From assembly GCF_000350225.1 (NCBI RefSeq), contig NW_005179083.1:1-64000 (forward strand): a stretch of DNA of 64,000 nucleotides, in the 5' to 3' direction. The position numbers and the translations under genes were made by a program. Source of the stretch: Chondrus crispus. Its lineage: Eukaryota; Rhodophyta; Florideophyceae; Gigartinales; Gigartinaceae. Below, one piece after another: positions 53,784 to 64,000 of this stretch (the first letter of the stretch is position 1; every line of letters starts with the position of its first letter). The notes under the pieces are model-generated. The model worked only from the letters and a program-made list of their open reading frames with translations. It had not been told where the DNA came from and did no database searches.

Positions 53784-54495
53784 TCAACGGGGTTGGCGTG
53801 TGTACGTTTTCCGTGGATATTTGTAGCTGCTGGCGCTCTGTGCTGGCGGTGCTCGTGCTTGTATGATCTGTGCTTGTTGGATGGTGTTTGTGAATTCTCT
53901 GATCGTGTTGGGTGAGTGTGTCGCCATTATTATGGCTACGGTGTGTATTTCTGGGTGTTGGGACAGTCTATGGATCATGTATCGCACTGTCGTCCTTTCC
54001 GAGTCGATGTTCGGATAGCCGGATATTTTCATGCGGTGTCGGATGTCTTGGTGCTTTTGGATGTATTCTGTGAGCTCTTGGTTCGGACGGAATGTTTCGT
54101 TCCTTGCCTCGGCGTCCAGGATCTCGTGGTTCTCGATGGATGAAATGTCTATATTTTGTCTGATTATACTACAAATGGTATGGGGGTCGTACCGTAGGAT
54201 GTGTGGCGGGACGAGTCTGATGGTCTCGTCTCTCATGCTTTTGCATAATGGATTGGCGCAGCAGATCGCCTTTTTGTTGCTGTTGTGTTTCTTCGGCGGG
54301 GTCTGCTTCTGCTTGTCTCGTGTTGGTGAGATGGGATTGCGCATCAATGGTGCGTGCATAGATCTCAAGTGCATCGTACCAGAATGGGAAGTTGGTGGTC
54401 AATAGCTTAGGAAGTTGTCCCTGGGGGTGGCTCACGGGTTGACTCATGTAGAGATCTGCGTGCGTTGTGAGAACGAGGCGGGTTAGTTGTCGCAT
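53784..54495 (-). pseudogene. Copia gag region, frameshifted
   Basis: Two overlapping minus-strand frames (54495-54169 and 54374-53784) make one gag-like protein with a frameshift near 54260. The second has a helix-rich part (DSERTTVRYMIHRLSQHP, TIREFTNTIQQAQIIQA), as in Copia capsids. It stops at TAG just before the zinc-motif region. No LTR could be found upstream. Confidence 0.6.
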
Positions 54496-56059
54496 TAGTG
54501 GTGCGGTTTTCTGTCAGCGCTGCTCGTCGTCGTTCGCGTTTTTTTCGTCCCGGTGGCGAGGGTGCATGTTGGACGGATCTATGTCAGTGGTTAGTTGTGT
54601 GGCTCATAACTTGTGATGCCATGAACACCGATGGCCCTCTCTCCCCTGGGGGGAGGGCGGCCGGCGGTAACTTTATGTGCTGAGTTGTCGTGCCCTATGT
54701 GCCTGTGTCTTATCTACTGTGCTGACCTATCTGGATGGAACCACATACACACGACAAAAAGGGATGCCTTCTCTCATATGAGGTCAATGGTCGCCTAGCT
54801 GGTGCTTATCCGACCAATTGTTATCATAACATATAAATCTTCGAATTTTATTTCTATTCAACTTTGATGTCCACGGTTTCATTTTTTCTTTTAGAGGTTC
54901 ACTCCTTTTATAACTTTTCTGAAGTTAGAACGGAATAGAAAGCACTCTACGGAATGTTTCTATGGTATTGATATAAAATTAGCCCACAGAAATATACTTA
55001 CAGTAAGCTGACGTTTTCTTTTGAACACCTTTATGTGCGTCAGCGATTTAGTTTTCGCTCGAATTGACGAGAAGGTGCGTTTCTTGTGTGGGTGGATTTA
55101 TAGTTTCAAAAAATATATGTTAAATATTGCTTTGCGTTGTCTAGAAAAAATGAGAAGCTTTTGTCCTTATATGATGACATTATTCAACCTATTTTCTTCT
55201 TGACTTCCGCATCGTCGACCAGAAAGAAAAGATATCCCCGCCACCGTACTTGAATTATGACATGGGGACAGAAAGAACTTTGTGAGAATTGCATGTTTTT
55301 CGTAGTCATTTTTAGATATGTCTGGAAAAGAAGCTTTTTAAACCATCGTAAAACCCCATGTAAAATAACTTCGAAACCAAAAACACCATTTTAACAAGGG
55401 AATCATGTACATAGTGTGAATTACATTCTCAATCTTCCTGAGTATTCAAAGCTGAAGTCCCGCTGTTCTGCAAGATGTTATTGGCAAATACAAGTGCGTT
55501 AAGGAAATGGTGTCCAAGATAGCTTTTTAAATGATCAATTTAATGTATATATATTTTTTCAAAAATAGAGCTGTCCTTATATGGGACACCGCCGTCCTCA
55601 TATGAGAACAAGCCCCGGTCGGATAGACACTAGAATCAACAACCACGTTCTTTATCTGTAGTAATGGCCTTCTGTTTACAAAACACAGAAGATAAAAAAA
55701 TCCTCATATCAGGACAAACGGTCCTATAGACACTAAGCATAGTTGAACGTGCTTTGGAAAATTGCACTCACGTTGAAAGAATATAGGGGATTTCATTTTG
55801 ACCTTTAGGACAAGAACTTACATCATACCTGCTCTCCCAAGTTTCAAATATCTTGGTCACGTCTTTCATGCAGTTCTAAGTTATTAATTTCTATGTAGTC
55901 CGCAGGAGCATCTTTTTGAATCTGGTTCCATCTCCGGAAAATACAACAAAAGATCTCTTAGTATTGGCTTGCAACTCAAAACTTCCCATCCCCTACTATC
56001 ACAGACTCAATTTAGGTCTTTTCCTTGTGCAGCGTGCAACAGCCTATTAAAAAGATGGG
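54496..56059. other. AT-rich stretch, no gene recognised
   Basis: The Copia 5' end fades out here. The words CTCATATGAG recur at about 54772 and 55597 near TATCCGACC and GGTCGGATA, which hints at an old inverted pair, but I cannot delimit an element. The longest frame is 60 codons. Confidence 0.45.
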
Positions 56060-57195
56060 AATTTCTGGACATGGCCGTCATAATGACCACGTAAATGGAC
56101 ATCAGCGTAAACAGTGAGATTTAACTGCAGTTCGGTGTTACGAGTTACTACTATACGACATGGTCGCCGCAGTTGATCTAGGAGTGGTTAAAAGTGGACA
56201 TATAAAAGTATGGCAAAACGGTGCTGGTGCTCAAATAGTAATGGCAATGCAGGCGGCAATGCTTCGCAATGGAAAACGGTGGTTTTATAATGTATAATGG
56301 CGGAGGGAGAACATAGCTGACATGAAATGGCAAATGATGTATACTGCAGAAGCGAATGGCCAAGGTAGGGCGCTGTCGGGTGCGACACACTCGTAAGTAT
56401 GGGTATCGACGGCGGTGGTGAATGTCCGACGGCGACGGGAATATTCTTACATACATTTCGCAACAAAATGCCGAAATATTCGCCTCTTCGTATTGTCACC
56501 GCCAGGTTTGGTGTACCGATTACCGATGAAGTCCGAGAATGGACCGCAGCCGCCAATTAATTTCGCTATGTGTATCGTTTCGAAAAAAATGGGAGTTGAA
56601 ATGCACTGTTTGCAATGAAAATCCAGGATGTGTGACACCAAGTTCCATTAAAATTGTGATGTGTACTGCTATCCCAGAAATTATGGTGTGCTGATGACCG
56701 AAAAAGACTAAAATGTAAATTGTGTACAGTGATTCGCTTTCATGTTGAGGATTATGTTGACTCATTGCCATTGCATGAAATATGCGGACCTCCTGCCAAT
56801 ACGATTTGACATATTCCCGTCGCCGTCGGACATTCACCACCGCCGTCGATACCCATACTTACGAGTGTGTCGCACCCGACAGCGCCCTACCTTGGCCATT
56901 CGCTTCTGCAGTATACATCATTTGCCATTTCATGTCAGCTATGTTCTCCCTCCGCCATTATACATTATAAAACCACCGTTTTCCATTGCGAAGCATTGCC
57001 GCCTGCATTGCCATTACTATTTGAGCACCAGCACCGTTTTGCCATACTTTTATATGTCCACTTTTAACCACTCCTAGATCAACTGCGGCGACCATGTCGT
57101 ATTGTAGTAACTCGTAACACCGAACTGCAGTTAAATCTCACTGTTTACGCTGATGTCCATTTACGTGGTCATTATGACGGCCATGTCCAGAAATT
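56060..57195. mobile_element. Foldback-like element: 385-bp inverted arms, 366-bp centre
   Basis: The arms 56060-56444 and 56811-57195 are reverse complements, each exactly 385 bp. Over the parts I compared they differ by about one base (near 56150). The outer ends read AATTTCTGG...CCAGAAATT. The centre has no recognisable gene (a 64-codon minus frame only). The same 92-codon frame therefore appears once on each strand in the arms and is not evidence of a gene. I find no target duplication. Confidence 0.9.
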
Positions 57196-58640
57196 TCTTT
57201 AATTGTCAGCGGTACTGCCCAGAGATTGACATGAATGCAGAAGGAAATTCAAGAAAAGGTGCAGAGTGTAAACATGATATGACGATTTAAAAATGATGTA
57301 GAGTCCCTCGATCCTGTCTCATCTACGAAATTATATTTTATTATACCATTTCGAATGAGACGCAGCTTTAATGCGTTTATGTCTTCCCTGTGATCATTGT
57401 CAAGCACATTTTCACCACAGTGATGAGAAAAGATGACATACATTTGATGCCATCACCTCATGCATTTAGCTTTTTAAAAAATACGGTGTTACATAATTTA
57501 CTGTACAGCGATGTGTTTCCACCAAGGAGTAAGGCGAGGCGGAAATTATTCGGAACCTGGGAACAGCTGTGGATGAAGGCGGAACGGAGGATAAGACAAG
57601 CTATTGTTCCATGCGGCCGACAAGCGGCCAAAGCACACGCTGGCAAGTGGCACGCTTACACAAAGTAGTAATGGTGTGGCTTTTTTATTCGCTGCACCAA
57701 GACTTTGGATGTAAAGAATTAATTGGCGTTCTTATACAATTTCTTCGTCGTTACCCAATCCAGACGAACCGCCGAGAAACTTTGCGCTGCCAGAACATGT
57801 TCGTGTTGTGTGCCTCAGGTGCAAATTTGAGTGGGGGGGGGGGGGGGGGCGGTGGTTGTTGTAGGGCGAAAAGTTGGTTTAACTTGGCGTATCCAAATAG
57901 AAAGAAGACGCGCGACGCGTCTGATCATCTGGCTTCTGACCCCTCCGGTGAGGGAAAGTGCTCCCAATTTCATATCAATATACTCATAACGTAGTAGCCT
58001 AAACGACGTTTTGATACACTACAGCCTTTCGACGACAGTTTGGGCTGTCTGCTAACTGGGAGATGGAAATGATTGGGGTCGTGGCTTTGCAAGACCTACA
58101 GAGAGAGCTTCTCTCGCATGAAGTCGAGCATGGAGAACCTATGCTTTGCATTCATTCACGACGGTGAGCGGAGGTAGGTGAAGGCGCCTGGCCGTAAGTG
58201 GGGTGCAGTCTGGTTGTCCTCGCTGCTATACATGCACACGAAAATAGTTGCATTGCTGGTATGCCACCAGAGACTTTCATTCGGGCCAAATATACTGATT
58301 CATTGTTCGCAGGACCGACGAAGCTCTTATGGCTGTGCCTTCTGTACGACTGCTTCCGACGGAGGGGGGAGGCAACACGGAGGTACGGAGACTTGGACCT
58401 CACTCGCCGTCCTTGGCCTCATCCAATCGAACAGATGGTTCCAATCTCATATCATCGTCACTTTCTCCACGCATTCTCGCAGGTCCACGAGCCATCAGGG
58501 CAATGCCCTGCTCCACGACGTAAGGCACATCCCTGCACGTTCCTTTTTTTATCCTGCCTGTCTGTTCTCCATCACTCTTTATTCTGATTTCTACCTTTCC
58601 GCGCCCATTCCAACCCCACGCCAAGATCCCTTAGCTCTCA
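57196..58640. other. Non-coding stretch upstream of gene B
   Basis: It contains frames of 92-157 codons in conflict with one another (57390-57668, 57569-57994, 58178-58651). None has recognisable features. A run of 17 G lies at 57833-57849. Confidence 0.45.
57833..57849 (+). repeat. G17 homopolymer
   Basis: Seventeen G in a row. This length is unstable in replication and sequencing, so the true number may differ. Confidence 0.9.
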
Positions 58641-58644
58641 CCGG

Positions 58645-58652
58645 TACATAAA
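58645..58652 (+). promoter_or_regulatory. TATA-like box of gene B
   Basis: TACATAAA lies about 111 bp before the ATG at 58763, almost the same distance as the TATA box of gene A (109 bp). Confidence 0.45.
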
Positions 58653-58762
58653 CAGAAAACGATCTGCCCTCCACGAAGGTTCCTGTACACCACCTCGTTC
58701 CCTTTCAAATTCAACAAGGCTCCTTCCCCGCAACTGTGCTAATCCCAAGCCTCTAACACAAC

Positions 58763-59536
58763 ATGGTATCGATTGTCAATGTAATCGCTCTGGTTGCCCT
58801 CCTGGCCCTTGCCAAGGCCTCCATCGTGTCCCCTCTCCACAAGACTGATGGTATCCGCGCTTCCAACCAACTCCCTCTGTTGAATCTTTCCGCGAAGATG
58901 GAGATGGACGGGGAGATCCTGGCTGATTTGATACCCACATCACCAGAATCGGAGCCTCCCATGGAGAAGCAGCCGCTCTTCGTTTTCAGGAACAGCACCG
59001 TTGGGTTCACTCGCATTTCTGGTGCTGGCGTGTCCGTCACCAGCGGCGCAGGAGCATCACTCGGCTTCTCCTTTTCAATAGAGGCTTTAAACGCAACTCT
59101 TCTTCAGGAGAATTCTGTGGTGTTCAGGAGACGACTCACAATGGAGGAGAATGTATCTTACACAGAGCTTGTTAGAAACTACTCAGGTGGTTTGAACATG
59201 CCGTTTATGGAGACTATTGGCGCTAACCTCGACATGAACGTTACTCGCGATGACCTTACCGAGTCGTTCAATTCTCAAAGCAATTACAATAGCAAGGCCA
59301 GGGCCGCCAGGAACGTCTTGACAGCTGACCCTCCGACGATGCTGACTCTCTCTGGTTCTATCATGGTCTCAGGGAACAGTATCATTCCGAAGACGTTCTT
59401 TCCCTTCGCGAAGGTTGCCCAAGTGCAGCTCAATAACGGGACCTCTGTTGTTGTGGTGTCGACCGATCCTAAGGACATCGTCGCAGCAACTGCCGAGGGC
59501 TTCACCACCGAAAGCGCCCCTGTGCCTGAGGAGTAA
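58763..59536 (+). CDS. Secreted protein of unknown function, family member B
   Basis: An uninterrupted 257-codon frame ends in TAA. Residues 1-20 form a hydrophobic signal peptide (VIALVALLALAKAS). Residues 21-72 are a linker, acidic and Pro-rich at its end. Residues 73-257 are the 185-residue domain shared with genes A and C (FVFRNSTVGF start, GAGASLGFSF strand, EENVSYTEL, NYSGGL, IGANLDMNVT, ARNVL, SGSIMVSGNSIIP, SVVVVST). Seven N-glycosylation sequons (NLS, NST, NAT, NVS, NYS, NVT, NGT) and no Cys in the mature part point to a glycosylated extracellular protein. It lies tail to tail with gene C, 724 bp apart. The domain is unknown to me. Confidence 0.85.
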   Translation: MVSIVNVIALVALLALAKASIVSPLHKTDGIRASNQLPLLNLSAKMEMDGEILADLIPTSPESEPPMEKQPLFVFRNSTVGFTRISGAGVSVTSGAGASLGFSFSIEALNATLLQENSVVFRRRLTMEENVSYTELVRNYSGGLNMPFMETIGANLDMNVTRDDLTESFNSQSNYNSKARAARNVLTADPPTMLTLSGSIMVSGNSIIPKTFFPFAKVAQVQLNNGTSVVVVSTDPKDIVAATAEGFTTESAPVPEE

Positions 59537-60260
59537 TTCCCCGACATGTGCCCCTGAATGGCTTGGACAGGGATATATTTACTCTTTGACTCCCAGCTCC
59601 CTACACAAAGTCCAGCCTTTAGATTGCACAACGTCACTAACATCTGGGGAGTAGATTTACACCAAATTAGCGTAGTAAAGTAAAAGCGCAGACACATTTC
59701 TGCGCAAGACCGGCGCAATACATGATGTACATCTACTTCATTCGGTCCGCATGAATCTTGATTCTTTCTGTTCGTCGCAATTGAGCCACATCGAGGTGAG
59801 ATCTTGGTAAATCTGTCAACGTGTTTACAGCTCCGATTCGTCCGGTATGAAGTGGAGGGACTAGCGAAAAAATCGTGCCACTTGATCAAATCGTACTGTA
59901 ACATCCAGGACTCTCTTACGATATGCATAGCCCTATTCACGATATGATGAAGATGAGCAGTGATTTGTTTGGGAAAAACTTCTGCCCGTTCCGTTCTCTT
60001 CTTGGAAAGTAAGTTCACATGAAGAAAAGGGCCGATTGGTGTAGCTCAGAAGGAATTTTAGTTCTTGAAAACATTGCGACCTTGCATAGCGAATAAGTGT
60101 GTGTAGCACCTTACAGTCTCACAAGTACTTTAAAATCGACTACTCTTAACGAGGTTTGCAACAAACTTTGTTCGTCATTGTCCCGTTGTGATGGAACTAA
60201 TTTTTAGTGCAGAGCTATCCAAGGCGCTAAGAAAAACGGTCTCCGGTAGTATTGTTGCTA
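59537..60260. other. Shared 3' intergenic region of genes B and C
   Basis: Convergent spacer. A 244-codon minus frame (60018-59284) covers it and runs 250 bases into gene B antisense; it has no recognisable feature, and I regard it as chance. Confidence 0.5.
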
Positions 60261-61424
60261 TCATTCCTCCCTGACAGTGTACGAATCTGCTCCCGAGCTC
60301 AGGATTGTACCGTCTCCTGTGCCGACGGATACATCAGAGGGATTCGACGATATGATTACTACACGTTCTCCGTTCGAGAGAAGGACATCTGCGGCGCGGA
60401 ATAATGGAAAGACGGTGGTGGGAACGGCGCTCGTTCCACTTGCAGTTATTTCTCCAGTGAGGCGCACTCTCGTCGGTAGCTGATTCTCCAAGATCCTTCT
60501 ACCCGCACGTGTCTTTGACGGACAATTCTCCACACTGTCACATCCTTCTCTCAAATCCGAAAGCGACACATCCGTAGCTAAATTGGCGTTAAGAAATTCC
60601 ATGAACGGAATGTCTAGTGATTCTTCGTACTCGGTCACGAGAGCCTCATACTGAGCCACCTCCCCTCCGACTAATGTGGTCTTGAAAGGTTCATCCATGG
60701 CTGCCAGAACGCTGGCATGGACAGCTGTAACTGGGATGTCGAATGACAGGGTCGCAGATGCTCCCGTAGTGACTGAAAGTCCTATCCGGCTCAGCGGAAA
60801 GAACCTCACAGTGCTCTCTTGGATAACAAACCCGTCGTCCTCGATGGAGGCTGGTGCTGACGCTGGAGTTGCAGCAGGGATAGGCGGTGAGAGAGATGTT
60901 GGCGCAGATGACGGAGATGATGTCGGCTCCGAAGACGGGGCAGATGAGGGCGCGGATGACGAAGATGTTGTCGGTTCAGATGACGGAGATGCTGCTGGCT
61001 CAGATGACGGAGATGCCGCCGGCCCGGATGACTGAGCTGCTGCCGGCCCAGATGACTGAGCTGCTGCCGGCCCGGATGACTGAGCTGCTACCGGCCCAGA
61101 TGACTGAGCTGCTGCAGCCTCAGACGAAGGAGATGAACTCGGATTCGCAGGATTGGCAGATGAGGATGGGCTCAAGACTGCCACAGGTGAGGTAGACGGT
61201 CTCTGCTGGCTCTTGTTATGGTTGTAGTTTGGATAATAGTTGTTATATTTAGTCTTCCTGCGAGGTGAACTACGGAACGTGTGCGTTGACGACCTTTCAA
61301 GAACTTGTCCATTTCGTTGATCCAATTCGGTGAGCATCTCATCTTTCGGCTGGCGACCAGCGCCTAAGACTGCAAGCAAAAGGGAAACCAGGACAAAAAC
61401 TCGAATTGCCATGGTAGTAGTCAT
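60261..61424 (-). CDS. Secreted mucin-like protein, family member C
   Basis: The frame is open from 61529, but the TATA box at 61486-61494 makes the ATG at 61424 the likely start (387 codons); an ATG four codons later is also possible. A signal peptide (AIRVFVLVSLLLAVLGAG) covers residues 1-23. Residues 24-75 are basic and Asn/Tyr-rich. Residues about 76-195 are a Ser/Pro/Ala stalk with AAAQSSGP units, typical of heavily O-glycosylated matrix proteins. Residues 199-387 are the domain shared with genes A and B (FVIQESTVRFF start, TTGASATLSF, PFMEFLNANL, ARRIL equivalent GRRIL, RVRLTGEITASG, RVVIISS). Unlike A and B it has a Cys pair in the domain (GCDSVENC), which could form a small disulphide loop. 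Likely extracellular, function unknown. Confidence 0.85.
   Translation of the reverse strand: MTTTMAIRVFVLVSLLLAVLGAGRQPKDEMLTELDQRNGQVLERSSTHTFRSSPRRKTKYNNYYPNYNHNKSQQRPSTSPVAVLSPSSSANPANPSSSPSSEAAAAQSSGPVAAQSSGPAAAQSSGPAAAQSSGPAASPSSEPAASPSSEPTTSSSSAPSSAPSSEPTSSPSSAPTSLSPPIPAATPASAPASIEDDGFVIQESTVRFFPLSRIGLSVTTGASATLSFDIPVTAVHASVLAAMDEPFKTTLVGGEVAQYEALVTEYEESLDIPFMEFLNANLATDVSLSDLREGCDSVENCPSKTRAGRRILENQLPTRVRLTGEITASGTSAVPTTVFPLFRAADVLLSNGERVVIISSNPSDVSVGTGDGTILSSGADSYTVREE
60930..61130 (-). repeat. 24-bp coding repeats in the gene C stalk
   Basis: Tandem 24-bp units (CCGGCCC(A/G)GATGACTGAG CTGCTG pattern on the plus strand) encode AAAQSSGP-type octapeptides. Four units at about 61020-61120 are nearly identical, and older diverged units reading (A)SPSSEP follow. 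The multiple-of-three length keeps the frame when copies are gained or lost. Confidence 0.85.
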
Positions 61425-61485
61425 ATTCAGCGACAGCTGTGAAGATGATGTGCGAGAGGCGATGTCTCGGGAGACTCTTGTCGGC

Positions 61486-61494
61486 GATATATAG
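61486..61494 (-). promoter_or_regulatory. TATA box of gene C
   Basis: CTATATATC is read on the minus strand 62 bp before the ATG at 61424. It lies inside the upstream part of the open frame that starts at 61529, which argues that the upstream 35 codons are not translated. Confidence 0.65.
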
Positions 61495-62680
61495 TGAAAC
61501 GAGAGAGGGGGCTGCGATTTGAAGGGCAAAGTGTGAAAAGGTCAGACGAAGGATTTGGCCACAATTGTGAGCTAATGAGCACGCTCTTTCCGGGGAGCAC
61601 ACAGACTGCAGTAAAATATGAAGATTTCGCGAAGTTCGGAGACAGAAGACTTTGCACACGGATGTGTGAAGCCAATTGTCCACGCGCAGTGTCAAGCAGG
61701 ATGATGTATTCTCGGACTTCTAATCCGCTGAGGGAAGAACGGACACATACCTGGGACTGTCTTCCAATGCGTGTCAGCGTCCCGACATGTAATGGTTCTT
61801 CTCGCTTGAGGTTGTTCAGAACACGAAAGGAAGGAGAAAATGGAGATACCTTTTAGCTTCACGGGGTGGCGAAGGGTGGAGGGTTACGTTTCTCGTTGCG
61901 TGGCGAGCGAAGCCGAGGTATTCACTCTTTAGTTATCAAAGTGCAAAATAGGGCATGTTGGGGACGCACTAGCGCATGCGTAGCGTGTTGTTGCCACCCC
62001 CCCTCTCTTGTCAATGATGACAATGAAAAAGTCAACATCCACAATGCCAATGCTGGCACATGGGTGGGTTACGGCTGTGCGCAACAGGACAAAATATTAA
62101 AATATTGCAAAGGCACCGCTTTCCCTGCGGTGACAAAACATGATTAAGCGGTGTTACGTAGCACCAAGGTGTCCAGGATCTTTTGCTGCTCTCTTGTTAT
62201 AAGATTAACATGTGTGAGCGGTAAATGTGGAGCAAGACGGCAGTACGTAAGGATATGGTAAGATAGAAACAACCAAGAAAAAAGATATCGGTATGTAAAA
62301 GTGTCTTCTACGGTCCAAGTTCTTGTTCATGCCCTGGCGTGGTGTCGCGTGTTTAAAAGCATCCCTGAATAGTGCAGGTGTGAGCATGGCACAAAAAAGG
62401 TGCTAAAAAGGTACAAAAAAGGACATTCATAGCGTATAGCGGCGGACTCAGATATGCAGCCACGCTGAGATAACAGTTGATGCGAGCTTCAAGACCTACG
62501 CCGAAATCCTATCTCACGTGATTGCGATTCTCGTCGTGCACGTGCCAAAGTTTGTGAGTACTGTAGTCGTCTTTTTTGGTACAGAAACTTGGGCTCACAG
62601 CCACGGAAAGGAGAGAGGAGCCATTATGCACTGATGGCAAGACAAAGTTGAGGGAAGGTAATGTTACAAAAAACGGTGAG

Positions 62681-62700
62681 ACTACCCTTCGAAGGGTAGT
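62681..62700. repeat. 20-bp perfect palindrome
   Basis: ACTACCCTTC is directly followed by its reverse complement. Confidence 0.95.
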
Positions 62701-63130
62701 TTCTATCCCTTTCTGTAATTAGTCTTGATATTCTCTGCAGGTCGTATGAGACACGCAAACTTCCTACAGTACAGGACAAAGATGAATTGATTGCCGTTGA
62801 AAGTTTCAACTTGAAACCCTAACCGAACGGCGTTCGGTTTGTCGTATCTTGCACATGGGCATGAACGAATTAGGAAATGCAGGTGTTCGTAGAACAAGCG
62901 TTGCTTGTTGGACTAGAATATGTGGAGCACTTGTGTGTGGGCGCTCTTTACTTTTGGGGCGTGTGTGGTTTTATAAAAAAAACCCGCCTGTGACGCCCTG
63001 TACTGTGTACGAGGGGTACAGTAGCCTTGAAGGGTTAGCAGTTGAGTGGCAACGTTGAAAAGAGCCCTGCTGTCGATTCAGAGAATATTGTACATGACCA
63101 GAGGGGCCTGTCCAGCGGAACAGCTGTAGT

Positions 63131-63156
63131 TGGTCCTGCTCCTGGGAGCAGGACCA
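63131..63156. repeat. 12-bp perfect hairpin, two-base loop
   Basis: TGGTCCTGCTCC and GGAGCAGGACCA flank TG. Confidence 0.95.
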
Positions 63157-63320
63157 GGCCATAGCGTGAAACTCCAGTGTTGGAATTTCCTATCAAAGAC
63201 CGTAGAAGAAAACACCCATCGCAACCAAAAGGATGCGACTCCACGTGGGGCGCGGATTCGTTGATGCGCCTTCAGCTCTTAACACGACTTGAAAACCTTG
63301 TCACGAGAATGCGATTCCGG

Positions 63321-63338
63321 TAGGTTAATATTAACCTA
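63321..63338. repeat. 18-bp perfect palindrome
   Basis: TAGGTTAAT is followed by ATTAACCTA. Confidence 0.95.
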
Positions 63339-64000
63339 GTAAGAAAAGGGTAGTTTTTGCCAAAACGCTTCGTCGAAGCTTGCAAGGTGCGGAACCCAAT
63401 GAAAAGGAGAAGCATGTGCACAAAGTTAGCGTCAAAGTGGTTGGAAACCAATGCCTGGAATGTCGGCGAGGGTATCGAACAAGCTCGGATTTTCCATTCG
63501 TTGCGGGCGTTGCCTCGCATCGCACATCCCCAAAGGCCGGGATGGCTCAACATGGAAGAAGGAAATAAATTACCTTGCATGGGCGGTGCATGAGAAAATT
63601 GTTGCAAGTTGGCTTGTGATCTATTTTCGACGATGGCGGGATAGAGGATAGAATCTTACCGATTTCCATGGCACGCCGCCATTGGTTTGCCAAGATTGTC
63701 AATATCAAGATTGTGTAGGATATCTCGTGAGCAGCGCTCTTATTGACTGTGTTTTATTATTTCAATCCTCTTGCTGTTGCCAAGTACACGTCGCCAATGA
63801 CTGATCGCCAATACCATTCTCTCCTCACCCACTGAAAAAATGCTGTACAATGTAGTCAAAAACCTGTGATTTTGACCCCGTTAAAGCTATACAATCCTAG
63901 TATGACAAACGCGCGAAGACCCCTATCCGAGGCTACAATTGTTAGTCGCGGATTTCCCATATTCCACCCACTCCTCACCCACTCCTCAACAACGGGTCTT

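Larger units (their letters stand above)
61530..64000. other. Non-coding stretch to window end, with perfect palindromes
   Basis: No frame has recognisable features; the longest (63607-63272 minus, 111 codons; 61494-61856 plus, 120 codons) overlap other frames or gene C's promoter. Three short palindromes are listed separately. Confidence 0.45.

Noticed and set aside
54160..54180. Copia LTR end word (ATTATACTACA) at the start of the Copia gag
   Set aside because: It lies inside the gag coding frame (TICSIIRQN), so the match is chance.
56178..57077. The same 92-codon protein on opposite strands
   Set aside because: It is produced by the inverted arms of the foldback-like element. Frames of this length are expected, and no domain is present.
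57569..57994. 141-codon frame with a poly-Gly run
   Set aside because: The Gly run is the G17 homopolymer, and the frame overlaps an equally good one in another register.
59284..60018. 244-codon minus-strand frame overlapping gene B
   Set aside because: It is antisense to the conserved domain of gene B, has no recognisable content or promoter, and its open state in the overlap follows from gene B's codons.

Overview
The window is nuclear DNA from a eukaryote, most likely an alga. My best guess is a florideophyte red alga of the Chondrus type. This rests on general character only: intronless genes with TATA boxes set in a sea of LTR retrotransposons, moderate GC, and chromovirus-type Gypsy elements. 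I see no rRNA, tRNA, organellar gene or CRISPR array, and no single sequence proves the lineage.

Layout. From 1 to 9 kb the DNA is mostly non-coding. It holds one secreted-protein gene (A, 3551-2844, minus), a 182-bp unit in three tandem copies, a dead Tc1/mariner transposon and a pair of stacked near-perfect hairpins. From 9 to 24 kb is a graveyard of nested elements: a Harbinger-like fragment, a LINE-like reverse transcriptase broken by two LTR insertions, three solo Gypsy LTRs (two with perfect 5-bp target duplications), a gutted Copia element, and a fragment of an unclassified gag-like ORF family that I call U. From 24 to 32 kb lies a Gypsy/chromovirus copy on the plus strand (copy 1), and from 51.9 to about 44 kb a near-identical copy on the minus strand (copy 2). 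They form a roughly 7-kb inverted pair around about 12 kb that contains a 643-codon U ORF, a third LTR, GC-rich satellites and another long gag-like ORF. From 51.9 to 54.5 kb is a Copia gag-integrase cut off by copy 2. From 54.5 to 64 kb the sequence is mostly quiet, with a 385-bp-arm inverted repeat and two convergent secreted-protein genes (B, 58763-59536, plus; C, 61424-60261, minus).

How the parts relate. The only convincing host genes are A, B and C. They are one family: each has a signal peptide, a variable stalk (none, about 50 residues, about 175 mucin-like residues) and a conserved C-terminal head of 185-189 residues that aligns almost without gaps. I do not recognise the head. This family is my candidate for an undescribed system, probably cell-surface or matrix proteins. 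Everything else is mobile DNA at various stages of decay. Three other signals deserve attention: in-frame TAG codons are strongly over-represented among the stops that break otherwise open element ORFs, including one TAG kept at the same gag position in both Gypsy copies; the U family of long ORFs has no recognised enzyme; and the hairpins at 8.94-9.03 kb share the same apex.
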